Below, piece by piece: positions 31,014 to 38,883 of a stretch of DNA of 40,152 bases. Origin of the DNA: Aquabacter sp040755535 (GTDB lineage: Bacteria > Pseudomonadota > Alphaproteobacteria > Rhizobiales > Xanthobacteraceae); contig JBFMAV010000035.1 in NCBI GenBank assembly GCA_040755535.1, positions 1 through 40,152 of the forward strand. The letters run 5' to 3'. The position numbers and the translations under genes are program-made. The number at the start of each line of letters is the position of its first letter. Position 1 is the first letter of the stretch. The notes below the pieces were generated by a model, which saw only the letters and a list, made by a program, of their open reading frames with translations, made no database searches and was not told the origin of the DNA.

Positions 31014-31909
31014 TCGGCGCGTGCGACCGGCGGAAATCCGTATAATCGGGCCGGATTGTGGACCAGGACCTGGTCCCGAAGGGCCGCATCCCCCGCCCAG
31101 TCGGGGAGGATGGCCAGCATGTCCTCGGTGTGGATCATGGGGCCGGAGACCGAGACATGGGGCCAGTCGGTGCCCCAGAGGCAGCGATCGGGCGCAGCGT
31201 CCAGCAGGGCATGGGCGAACGGGCGGACATCGCGATAAGGCGCCCCCTCGGCGGAAAAGAGATAAGGGCCTGAAAGCTTTGTCCAGGCCCGCCCGTCCCG
31301 CATCAGGGCCAGGAGGGTCTGGAAGCCGGGCTCCTGCGGCCCCGCCGGCGTATAGGCCCAGCCCATATGCTCGACCACCACTTCCACCGGCAGCCGCGCG
31401 AAACGCGGGCCGATGACGGCCAAGGCGCGCACATCGAGCAGCACCTCGATGTGCCAGCCCAGCGGGGCGATCCGCACCGCGAGACGCTCCAGGGCATCCA
31501 TGGAGATCTCGCCCCCGAGCTGGGTATTGACCCGCACCCCGCGCACCCCGTCGCGCGCGAGGCTCTCCAGCTCGCGGTCGCTAATATCCTGCGCAACAAC
31601 GGCAATTCCCCGCAGCCGCTCGGGGTGGGCGCGCAGGCTCGCCAGCATGCAGCGGTTGTCCGTGCCATAGACGCTGATCTGCACCACCACGCCCCGCTCG
31701 ATTCCGAGCGCGTCATGCATGGCCAGGCAATCGGCCTCGGTGGCCGGGGGCGGGGTGTAATTGCGGGTCGCCACCATCAGGTAACGCTCGTGCGGCCCGA
31801 CGATCTGGACATGGGAGTCGCACGCCCCCGCCGGCATGGGAAAATCCGGGCGCCGCTCCACCTTGAGCGTCGCGGGACAGGTCGGGACTGCGCATGTGAC
31901 GGCCGTCAC
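31010..31909 (-). CDS. COG3618 amidohydrolase (pyrone-dicarboxylate hydrolase / lactonase-like)
   Basis: A 299-residue TIM-barrel hydrolase of the family that holds 2-pyrone-4,6-dicarboxylate hydrolase (LigI) and sugar lactonases or lactone isomerases such as galactarolactone isomerase. Typical segments are VVVQISVYGTDNRCML (about residue 76), the strand-6 region VVEHMGWAY, and the late GTDWPHV, with the family's Asp. The N-terminal strand has DSHVQIVG: the usual HxH is HxQ, with Gln35 in place of the second His. The GTG start overlaps the regulator stop in a GTGA. With the FAD enzyme next to it, a lactone or hydroxy-acid pathway is likely. Confidence 0.83.
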   Translation of the reverse strand: MTAVTCAVPTCPATLKVERRPDFPMPAGACDSHVQIVGPHERYLMVATRNYTPPPATEADCLAMHDALGIERGVVVQISVYGTDNRCMLASLRAHPERLRGIAVVAQDISDRELESLARDGVRGVRVNTQLGGEISMDALERLAVRIAPLGWHIEVLLDVRALAVIGPRFARLPVEVVVEHMGWAYTPAGPQEPGFQTLLALMRDGRAWTKLSGPYLFSAEGAPYRDVRPFAHALLDAAPDRCLWGTDWPHVSVSGPMIHTEDMLAILPDWAGDAALRDQVLVHNPARLYGFPPVARAE

Positions 31910-32640
31910 GGCACGCTCTCTCGGTCCGAGATGCGGTGACGCTGACCGAGGCCCAGGCGCTCCTGGGCGCGGGACAGGTGCGCACGCATGGCGCTTTCGG
32001 CGCGCTGGGGAGCATGCGCGGCCACCGCCTCAAGCACGGCCTCGTGCTCAAGCTGGACGGCGGCGATATGGTCGGGATGGCGCTCGCGGGTGTTGGCGCG
32101 CGCGAGAGCGATCACCTCGCGCAAATTGGCGCCGAGAAAGGCGAGAAAGCTCTCCAGATAAGGATTCTTGGAGGCCGCAGCGACCGCCTGGTGAAACCGC
32201 CTGTCCGCCTCCGCACCGTCCTGCCCGGCTTCCAGGTCCGCCCGCAGATCGGCGATGGCCTGCGCGATGGCGGCAATGGCCTGCGCGTCGGCATGGACGG
32301 CCGCGAGGCTGGCAGCCGCCCCCTCAACCGCCACGCGCAACTGAAAAATATGGCGCAGGCCGGCGGGCGAAAGCGCGGGCTCTCCCAGACGATACAGAGC
32401 CTTGCCGGGGTCCGTCTTCACGAAGGCGCCGAGCCCTTGGCGGGTTTCCACCAATTCCTCGGATTTCAGGCGGGACATGGCCTCGCGGATCACCATGCGC
32501 GAGACCGCGAACCGCTCCGACAGCTCCTTTTCGGAGGGCAGGCGCTGACCCGCCGCGAACACGCCCGCTCGGATCGCATCGCCGAGGCGGGCGGCCACTT
32601 CGTCCGACAAGCGCGGGGCACGGGCGATACTTGTCACCAT
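31906..32640 (-). CDS. FadR-family (GntR, FCD domain) transcriptional regulator
   Basis: A 244-residue regulator. The N-terminal winged helix holds RLPSEKELSERFAVSRMVIREAMSRL in overlapping pieces (about residues 33-60). The all-helical FCD domain spans about 95-225 and has the metal-site histidines in RRFHQAV, LEHEAVL and MRAHLSRAQ. FCD regulators usually respond to small organic acids. It is the first gene of the unit and overlaps the amidohydrolase start. The ATG at 32640 has ggaag 6 bp before it. It very probably controls its own unit. Effector unknown. Confidence 0.9.
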   Translation of the reverse strand: MVTSIARAPRLSDEVAARLGDAIRAGVFAAGQRLPSEKELSERFAVSRMVIREAMSRLKSEELVETRQGLGAFVKTDPGKALYRLGEPALSPAGLRHIFQLRVAVEGAAASLAAVHADAQAIAAIAQAIADLRADLEAGQDGAEADRRFHQAVAAASKNPYLESFLAFLGANLREVIALARANTRERHPDHIAAVQLEHEAVLEAVAAHAPQRAESAMRAHLSRAQERLGLGQRHRISDRESVP

Positions 32641-32719
32641 GTCTTCCGGTTATCATACAAGCACCGCACCGGCAACGCCATGGCCATGCTGCGCAAGTCG
32701 ATCCCGGCAGATCGCCGGC

Positions 32720-33547
32720 CTAATCGACGGGAACTTCCAAGGTCGTGTTGAAGACGACGAGATCGCCTCGATACTGGCCGATGCCGAGATAAAGCACCCG
32801 GCCGTCCTTGGCGGTGATGACGCGCCGCACTTCACCTACCGGCGCGCCGACCGGCAAATCGAGCTGGCGTGCCACGGTGAGGTCTGCGGCCAGGATCCGC
32901 AGCGACTGCGCCATCTTCTGCACCTGGGCCCCCGGCAGACGGCCGAGGATCGGGATCACCATGGCGGTGTCAAAGGCCTCCGGCGCGAGCGCATAGCAAG
33001 CATTGTCGAGATAAAGGTCGATGACGCAGTAGGGCTCGCTGCCGGCGCGGTGGACCCGCCGCATATGCCGGTAGGAAGGCGCCGCCCAGCCCTCATCGGC
33101 GGGGATCTGCGGCAGGCGCGCATCCTGTTCCACCGACAGCGTCTCCGGCAGGTTGCCATCCAGCATGCGCACGAAAGTGTGCCAGCTGGAATCCAGGCGG
33201 ATGACTTTGCGCGGCGCCAGCGCATCCGCGACGAAAGTGCCCTTGCCCTGCACCCGCTCGATCAGCCCGTCGTCGGCGAGCACGCCCAGCGCCTGGCGCG
33301 CGGTGACGCGGGCGACGCCATAGAGGTCGGACAATTGCTCCAGGGTCGGCAACTGGGATCCGGGCGGCCATCGCCCCTCCTGGATCTCGGAGCGCAGCAG
33401 GTTGGAAAGGGCGACATAGAGCGGGAGGGCTGAGGTGCGCAGACGTCGGCGTGTCTCGTCGCCATGGGCCTCCGGCTCGCTCTGTCCCGGCACGCTGTTC
33501 TCCACCTGCGACCACTCCCATGAAAGCGAGGATCGGCGCTCCCGCAC
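32720..33547 (-). CDS. GntR-family regulator with UTRA domain (HutC type)
   Basis: A 275-residue regulator. An Arg-rich lead-in is followed by a winged helix at about residues 42-110 (SQLPTLEQLSDLYGVARVTARQAL in the core) and a UTRA ligand domain from about 120 to 270, ending VVFNTTLEVPVD. HutC-type regulators normally repress until a small ligand binds. It is divergent from the ABC importer at 33783, with a 235-bp gap, and is the obvious candidate to control it. The first codon appears to be GTG at 33547, behind agagagg; ATG starts inside give shorter lead-ins. Ligand unknown. Confidence 0.88.
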   Translation of the reverse strand: MRERRSSLSWEWSQVENSVPGQSEPEAHGDETRRRLRTSALPLYVALSNLLRSEIQEGRWPPGSQLPTLEQLSDLYGVARVTARQALGVLADDGLIERVQGKGTFVADALAPRKVIRLDSSWHTFVRMLDGNLPETLSVEQDARLPQIPADEGWAAPSYRHMRRVHRAGSEPYCVIDLYLDNACYALAPEAFDTAMVIPILGRLPGAQVQKMAQSLRILAADLTVARQLDLPVGAPVGEVRRVITAKDGRVLYLGIGQYRGDLVVFNTTLEVPVD

Positions 33548-33676
33548 GACCTCTCTAAACCCTATACGGCGGAAAGGAAAAGCACCTCACCGCAGGCGCC
33601 TCGCCGCCCTGTTTTCCTGCTCTTTAATTCAGCGCGGCGACGACCGAAGAAGAAGCAGCATGCCCATGAATTAATC

Positions 33677-33705
33677 TTGTCTGCTGGTTGACCATACCAT
33701 AGCAT
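33677..33705 (+). promoter_or_regulatory. promoter with operator-like dyad before the ABC importer operon
   Basis: TTGTCT (33677-33682), 17 bp, and TAGCAT (33700-33705) form a fair vegetative promoter 78 bp before the binding-protein start. The spacer holds TGGTTGACCA (33685-33694), with TGGT/ACCA arms around a 2-bp centre. A repressor bound there would block the promoter. That the GntR/UTRA protein binds it is an inference. Confidence 0.4.
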
Positions 33706-33782
33706 CTTTCATGACACAGAGGGAAGACGACCACACGGCGCTCCCCCGGCCAGAAGCCGGTCCAGCAGAGGGGATATGGTCC

Positions 33783-34790
33783 ATGAAAACGTCAGTACGG
33801 TTCAAAGTCGCTGCTCTCGCGGCGACCCTGTTCTGCTTCGCGGCTCCGGCCCGGGCGGAGATGAGCAATGTGAAGGTCGCGACCCAGATCGGCTTGCCCT
33901 ATCTGCCGCTCATCGTGATGCAGCACGACAAATTGTGGGAGCAGCAGGCGAAGAAAGAGGGCGTCGATGTCAGCGTCGAATATCTGCGCCTCGGCGGCGG
34001 CGCACCCCTGAACGATGCGCTGCTTTCGGGGTCGGTCCAGGTGGCGGCGGCGGGCCTCGCGCCCATGCTGACCCTCTGGGACAAGACGTCCAAAAATTAC
34101 GGGGTAAAGGCGCTCTCGGCCACCAACGCCTCGCCCATGTACCTGCTCACCAACAATCCCAACATCAAGTCCATCAAGGACTTCGGGCCGAACGACCGGA
34201 TCGCGGTGCCGAGCATCAAGGTCTCCATCCAGGCCATCGTCCTCTCCATGGGCGTCGAGCAGGCGTTCGGGCCGGGCAAGGCGGGCGAACTGGACAATAT
34301 CCAGGTGGCCATGGCCCATCCCGAGGCCTTCGCCGCGCTCACCTCCAAGGCCGGCGGCGTCACCGGATACATGGCCTCCTCCCCCTTCCAGGAGCGGGCC
34401 CTGAAAATGCCCGGCATCTCCAAGGTGGCGGATTCCTTCGAGATCCAGGGCGGCCCGGCGACCTTCGCCGTGGTCTATGCCAAGGCGGATTTCGTGAAGG
34501 ACAATCCCAAGCTGGTGACCGCCTTCCTCGCCGCCCAGCGCCAGGCCATCGCCCTCATCAAGAGCGACCGCAGCGGCGTCATCGACAAATATTTCGCGGT
34601 GACCGGCGACAAGACCGATCGGGCGATCATCGAGGAACTGCTCGCCTCGCCCACCTATGACTTCGACATTTTCCCCAAAGAGAGCCTGAAGCTCGCCGAT
34701 TTCATGTATCGCACCGGCGCGCTCAAGCAGAAGCCGTCCTCTTGGAAGGACTATTTCTTCGAAGCCCTGCATTCCGAAAAGGGCAGCTGA
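33783..34790 (+). CDS. NMT1/SsuA-like ABC-importer substrate-binding protein
   Basis: A 335-residue periplasmic binding protein of the class used for nitrate, taurine, sulfonates and pyrimidine precursors. A signal peptide covers residues 1-25 (APARA followed by EMSNV). The mature protein begins VKVATQIGLPYLPLIVMQ, as in SsuA/NMT1 proteins. The ATG at 33783, behind gagggg, is preferred to an upstream ATG at 33711 that would bury the signal peptide. It starts the rightward unit. A strong hairpin follows the gene at 34803-34825. The ligand cannot be inferred; it need not be a sulfonate. Confidence 0.9.
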   Translation: MKTSVRFKVAALAATLFCFAAPARAEMSNVKVATQIGLPYLPLIVMQHDKLWEQQAKKEGVDVSVEYLRLGGGAPLNDALLSGSVQVAAAGLAPMLTLWDKTSKNYGVKALSATNASPMYLLTNNPNIKSIKDFGPNDRIAVPSIKVSIQAIVLSMGVEQAFGPGKAGELDNIQVAMAHPEAFAALTSKAGGVTGYMASSPFQERALKMPGISKVADSFEIQGGPATFAVVYAKADFVKDNPKLVTAFLAAQRQAIALIKSDRSGVIDKYFAVTGDKTDRAIIEELLASPTYDFDIFPKESLKLADFMYRTGALKQKPSSWKDYFFEALHSEKGS

Positions 34791-34802
34791 GCCTTGGCTC
34801 CG

Positions 34803-34825
34803 CCCGGCCGGCACCTCCGGCCGGG
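34803..34825 (+). terminator. stem-loop between binding-protein and ATPase genes
   Basis: cccggccgg (34803-34811) and ccggccggg (34817-34825) are perfect 9-bp arms over a 5-nt loop, followed by tcttcc. It lies in the 66-bp gap after the binding-protein gene. Such hairpins often protect the upstream message and lower downstream expression, so binding protein outnumbers membrane parts. There is no true U-tract. Confidence 0.55.
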
Positions 34826-34856
34826 TCTTCCATTCCCCCATAAGGTTTGATGTCCC

Positions 34857-35657
34857 ATGACGACCGCGCCGCCCCGCGACGCGTCCCTGCCGGTCCTCAC
34901 GGCGGACGACGTCTCGCTGCAATATCGCACCCGCGATCATCTCGTCACCGCCACCTGGCGGGTTTCCTTCAAGGTCCATGCCGGCGACCGCTTCGTGCTG
35001 CTCGGCCCGTCGGGCTGCGGCAAGTCCTCGCTGCTGAAGGCGGCGGCGGGCTTTCTGCCGCCGGTGGAAGGGCGCATCCGCCTCGGCGGGCGCGAGATCA
35101 AAGGCCCCGGCCCGGACCGGATGATGGTGTTCCAGGAATTCGACCAGTTGCTTCCCTGGAAGAGCGTGTTCGAGAATGTCGCCTATCCGCTGAAATGCAC
35201 CGGGCGCTTTCCCTCCAGAGAGATCGAGGGCCGCGTGCGGGGCTATCTCGACAAGATCGGCCTCTCGCGCTTTGCGGACGCCTATCCCCACATGCTCTCC
35301 GGCGGGATGAAGCAGCGCGTCGCCATCGCGCGGGCCATGGCCATGGAGCCGGAGGTTCTGCTCATGGACGAGCCGTTCGCCGCGCTCGATGCCCTCACCC
35401 GGCGCACCATGCAGGCCGAACTGCTGCGCCTGTGGGACGACACGCGCTTCACCCTGCTGTTCGTCACCCATTCCATCGAGGAGGCGCTGATCGTGGGCAC
35501 CCGCATCCTCGTGCTCTCGCCCCATCCCGGCCAGGTGCGCGCGGAACTGGACGCCACGGGGCTCGGCTTCGAGGACGCCGGCTCGCCGCGCTTCGTCGAA
35601 CTGCAAACCCGTATCGAATCCATGCTGTTCGGCCATTCCGCCGAGGAGGCGCACTGA
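34857..35657 (+). CDS. ABC-importer ATP-binding protein (SsuB/TauB/NrtD-like)
   Basis: A 266-residue ATPase. Walker A is GPSGCGKSS (about residues 53-61), the Q-loop is FQEFDQLLPWKS, the signature is LSGGMKQRVAIARA, Walker B is VLLMDEPFAALD, and the H-loop is in FVTHSIEEAL. All catalytic motifs are intact. It is the energy subunit of the importer and acts on the cytoplasmic side. Its stop shares one base with the permease start (TGATG at 35655-35659), so the two are coupled. Family is firm; substrate is set by the partner proteins. Confidence 0.94.
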   Translation: MTTAPPRDASLPVLTADDVSLQYRTRDHLVTATWRVSFKVHAGDRFVLLGPSGCGKSSLLKAAAGFLPPVEGRIRLGGREIKGPGPDRMMVFQEFDQLLPWKSVFENVAYPLKCTGRFPSREIEGRVRGYLDKIGLSRFADAYPHMLSGGMKQRVAIARAMAMEPEVLLMDEPFAALDALTRRTMQAELLRLWDDTRFTLLFVTHSIEEALIVGTRILVLSPHPGQVRAELDATGLGFEDAGSPRFVELQTRIESMLFGHSAEEAH

Positions 35658-36559
35658 TGAGCGCGGTCACTGAAATGCTGGACGCCGCGCGGCGGAACGA
35701 TCCTCCCCCCCGCCCCGATTATGAGCGGGTCCCGGAAACGCTGGGCACCATCGGCGAAATCCAGCGCCAGCTCACCTTGGCCGAGCGGCTGGGGCAGAAT
35801 GCTTTCTTCCGCCGCATGCTCCTCCTGCTGGGGCTCGCGGCGCTCTGGCAGGGCTATGCCATGGTGCTCGACAACGAGCTCATGCTGCCCACATTCACGA
35901 CCACCGTCGCCGCCCTGTGGGACGCGCTCGCCCATGGGAGCCTCGTGGAGCGCACGCTCTATTCGCTCCAGGTGCTGATCACCGGCTATGTGCTGGGCGT
36001 GGTCCTGGCGGGGCTGCTGGTGTCGCTGTCCGCATCCACGCGCTTCGGCAACGATCTGCTCTCCACCCTCACCGCGATGTTCAACCCGCTGCCGGCCATC
36101 GCGCTGCTGCCGCTGGCCCTGCTCTGGTTCGGGCTCGGCATGGGCTCCATCGTCTTCGTCATCGTGCATTCGGTGCTCTGGGCCGTGGCCCTCAACACCC
36201 ATGCCGGCTTCCAGTCGGTCAGCGACACCATGCGCATGGCGGGGCAGACCTTCGGGCTGAAGGGGCTGCGCTACATTTTCGGCATTCTCATTCCCGCGGC
36301 GCTCCCCTCCATCGTCAGCGGCCTCAAGATCGGCTGGGCCTTCGCCTGGCGCACCCTGATCGCCGCCGAGCTGGTGTTCGGCGCCTCCTCCCGCTCGGGC
36401 GGCCTCGGCTGGTTCATCTTCGAGAACCGCAATGCCCTGGAAACCCCCTACGTCTTCGCCGGCCTCCTCATGGTGATCCTGATCGGTCTCGCCATCGAGG
36501 GACTCGTCTTCCGTACCCTCGAAAACCACACGGTGCGCAAATGGGGAATGCAGAGATGA
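35657..36559 (+). CDS. ABC-importer permease (SsuC/TauC-like)
   Basis: A 300-residue inner-membrane protein of the BPD_transp_1 family with an N-terminal cytoplasmic stretch of about 50 residues and about six helices. The coupling helix (EAA-like) is the MRMAGQTFGLKGLRYIFGILIPAALPSIVSG region in pieces near residues 193-222, followed by AELVFGASSRSGGLGWFIF. The start ATG overlaps the ATPase stop. Its own stop overlaps the next start in an ATGA (36556-36559), tying it to the PHP-fold hydrolase. It forms the channel of the importer. Confidence 0.93.
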   Translation: MSAVTEMLDAARRNDPPPRPDYERVPETLGTIGEIQRQLTLAERLGQNAFFRRMLLLLGLAALWQGYAMVLDNELMLPTFTTTVAALWDALAHGSLVERTLYSLQVLITGYVLGVVLAGLLVSLSASTRFGNDLLSTLTAMFNPLPAIALLPLALLWFGLGMGSIVFVIVHSVLWAVALNTHAGFQSVSDTMRMAGQTFGLKGLRYIFGILIPAALPSIVSGLKIGWAFAWRTLIAAELVFGASSRSGGLGWFIFENRNALETPYVFAGLLMVILIGLAIEGLVFRTLENHTVRKWGMQR

Positions 36560-38871
36560 TCCTCACCCCTTCCACAGAGCTTCAATCCCCGGTGCGCGCA
36601 CGGCCGAACTGGGTGCCCGAGCCCCCCTCCATCGCCCCCGAGCGGGCCGGGCGCGTCACCATCGACCCGCCCGGACCATTTCCGGCCGGCTCGTATCAGG
36701 GCCTCACGCTGACCTATACGTCTGGCCATTACGGGATCGACGACACGGGCACGCTGCGCGTCTGCTTTCGCTTCGCCACCGACCAGGGCCAGCCGCAATT
36801 CACCGACCCGGCCGGCGCCAATTATGTCAGTGTCTCCGCCAGCAACGGCGCGGTTCTGGATGCCCGCTACGATTACAAGCTCAATGTCCGCCCCTTCGAC
36901 CGGACGCTCGTGATCAAGGTGGTGAAGGGTTATCTGAAGGACGGTGACACCATCACGGTGCGCTTCGGCGCGGCGGAGGGCGGCTCGCCCGGCTTCCGCC
37001 TCCAGACCTTCGCGGACCCCTTCCATGAGTTCCAGGTGCTGGTGGACCCCATCGCCTGCGGCCATTATGTGCGCGTCCCCGCACAACCGACCTTCGCCAT
37101 CACGGCCGGTCCCCTGGAGACCTTCGCGCTGGTGCTGCCGACCCGCGTCGCGCCGGGCGCGCCCTTCGCGCTTGGCCTGCGCGGTGAGGATCGCTGGGGC
37201 AATCCCGCGAGCCTTGCGGGGCGGCGCTTCCATCTGGACTCGGACCGGGCCGTGGACGGCCTGCCCAAGCTCATCGCGCCGGAGGCATCGGCGCCCTCTC
37301 TGCGCATCACGGACCTGCGCGCGCCGAGCGAAGGCGTGACGCGCATCACGCTGAAGGACGAGGAGGGCCGCGTTCTTGCCGTCTCCAACCCGCTCGTGGT
37401 GGCGCCGGCCGACGGCCTGCTGCGGCTGTGGGCGGACCTTCATGCCCAGAGCGGCGAGACCATCGGCTCCAGCTCTGCCCATGACTATATGTGCTTTGCC
37501 CGCGACGTGGCCTTCCTGGACGCGGTGGGGCACCAGGGCAACGACTTCCAGATCACGCTCGATTTCTGGGACGAGTTGAACCGCCTCATGGGCGCCTTCG
37601 ACGCCCCCGGCCGCTTCATCACAGTGCCGGGCTATGAATGGTCGGGCAATACCGGCCTCGGCGGCGACCGCAACGTCTTCTTCCCGCGCGAGGACGGCAC
37701 CATCCGCCGCTCCTCCCATGCGCTGGTGGCGGACCGGCGCGACGAGGACACGGACGCCATCGATGCCCGCGCCCTGTTCCGCGACCTCGCCACGTCCGGC
37801 GACGATCCCGTCTGCTGGGCCCATTGCGGCGGGCGCTATGCGGACATTCATTATGCCCACGACGTACGGATCGAGCGGGCGGTGGAGGTGCATTCCTCCT
37901 GGGGCACGTTCGAATGGCTGCTGGCCGATGCCTTTGAGGCCGGCTACCGCGTGGGCGTCGTTTGCAATTCCGACGGCCATAAGGGCCGTCCGGGCGCGGA
38001 GGCGCCGGGTGCCTCCATGTTCGGCGCGCTCGGCGGCCTGACCTGCTTCCTTGCGCCCGCCTTCGACCGGGCCGGGCTCTTCACCGCAATGAAGGCCCGC
38101 CACCATTATGGCACCACGGGATCGCGCCTGGATCTCGACGTGCGGGCAAGCCTGCCGGAGGGCAGCCTGGTTTATGGGGACGATCCCTCCCTGCCGGAGG
38201 CGGAAGGCGAGCCCGCCACGCAGGCGATCATGGGCGACATCGTCGCCGCCCCGGCCGGGCGCATCTCCCTCTCCGTCGCGCTCGCGGCGCCGAGCCCCAT
38301 CGTCGCGGTGGAATTGCGCGACGGGACCGAGATCCTGGAGACCATCCGTCCATGCGGCGACGCTGCCGGCGGGCGGCGCATCGTCGTGGTCTGGTCGGGC
38401 GCGGAATATCGCGGCCGGTTCCGCCAGAGCGTGTGGGACGGCGACCTCGCCGTTTCCGGCAACACGCTTCTCTCCGCCACGCCCATCAATTTCTTCAATC
38501 CGGACAAGCCGTTGAAGATCGAGGGCAATGGGTTGCGCTGGCAGTCCGTCACCACCGGCAATTTCGCCGGCGTGGAATTGCGGCTCGCGGACGCCGCTTC
38601 CGGGCGGATCGTGGTGACCACGCCCAACGGCACGCTCGATCTGGCCGTGGCCGATATCGGGGCGGCGCCCACGGTGCTGTCCTGCGGCAAGCTGGAGCGG
38701 GCCATCAGCGTCTATCGCCTGCCGGACGAGAACCCGAACCTCGCGCTCGCCTTCGAGCGGGAGATCGCATTGGAGGCCGGCCGCGAGCGGCGCCTGCTGG
38801 TGGCCGCCACCTTCGAGGACGGGCACCGCGCCTGGTCGAGCCCGATCTATCTTATCCCGCCCCAGGGATAA
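36556..38871 (+). CDS. large PHP-fold/DUF3604-like predicted metallohydrolase
   Basis: A 771-residue protein with no signal peptide. Residues 1-290 look like beta-rich lead-in domains. The PHP-like catalytic core begins near 293 and shows, in order, DLHAQSG (294-300), FLDAVGHQGNDFQI (320-333), VPGYEWSGNT (357-366) followed by GGDRNVFF, WAHCGG (421-426), AVEVHSSWG (442-450), and VCNSDGHKGRPG (469-480). ARHHYGTTGSR (514-524) is typical of DUF3604 proteins. Likely ligands include His296, His326, Glu361, His423, His446, Asp473 and His475. The usual HxH in the first motif is HxQ (Gln298). C-terminal beta-rich domains follow. It overlaps the permease stop, so it is co-translated with the importer and should act on the imported compound. 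Its reaction is unknown. Confidence 0.8.
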   Translation: MILTPSTELQSPVRARPNWVPEPPSIAPERAGRVTIDPPGPFPAGSYQGLTLTYTSGHYGIDDTGTLRVCFRFATDQGQPQFTDPAGANYVSVSASNGAVLDARYDYKLNVRPFDRTLVIKVVKGYLKDGDTITVRFGAAEGGSPGFRLQTFADPFHEFQVLVDPIACGHYVRVPAQPTFAITAGPLETFALVLPTRVAPGAPFALGLRGEDRWGNPASLAGRRFHLDSDRAVDGLPKLIAPEASAPSLRITDLRAPSEGVTRITLKDEEGRVLAVSNPLVVAPADGLLRLWADLHAQSGETIGSSSAHDYMCFARDVAFLDAVGHQGNDFQITLDFWDELNRLMGAFDAPGRFITVPGYEWSGNTGLGGDRNVFFPREDGTIRRSSHALVADRRDEDTDAIDARALFRDLATSGDDPVCWAHCGGRYADIHYAHDVRIERAVEVHSSWGTFEWLLADAFEAGYRVGVVCNSDGHKGRPGAEAPGASMFGALGGLTCFLAPAFDRAGLFTAMKARHHYGTTGSRLDLDVRASLPEGSLVYGDDPSLPEAEGEPATQAIMGDIVAAPAGRISLSVALAAPSPIVAVELRDGTEILETIRPCGDAAGGRRIVVVWSGAEYRGRFRQSVWDGDLAVSGNTLLSATPINFFNPDKPLKIEGNGLRWQSVTTGNFAGVELRLADAASGRIVVTTPNGTLDLAVADIGAAPTVLSCGKLERAISVYRLPDENPNLALAFEREIALEAGRERRLLVAATFEDGHRAWSSPIYLIPPQG

Positions 38872-38883
38872 GCATCGGCCCCG

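Noticed and set aside
32648..32660. ggttatcatacaa before the FadR-type gene as its operator
   Set aside because: It is AT-rich and holds a TATGAT on the minus strand, but it lacks proper dyad symmetry, and no -35 at good spacing was found.
35917..38871. A 984-codon version of the PHP-fold protein
   Set aside because: The first 213 codons are an out-of-frame reading of the permease gene. The ATGA overlap at 36556 gives a natural start.
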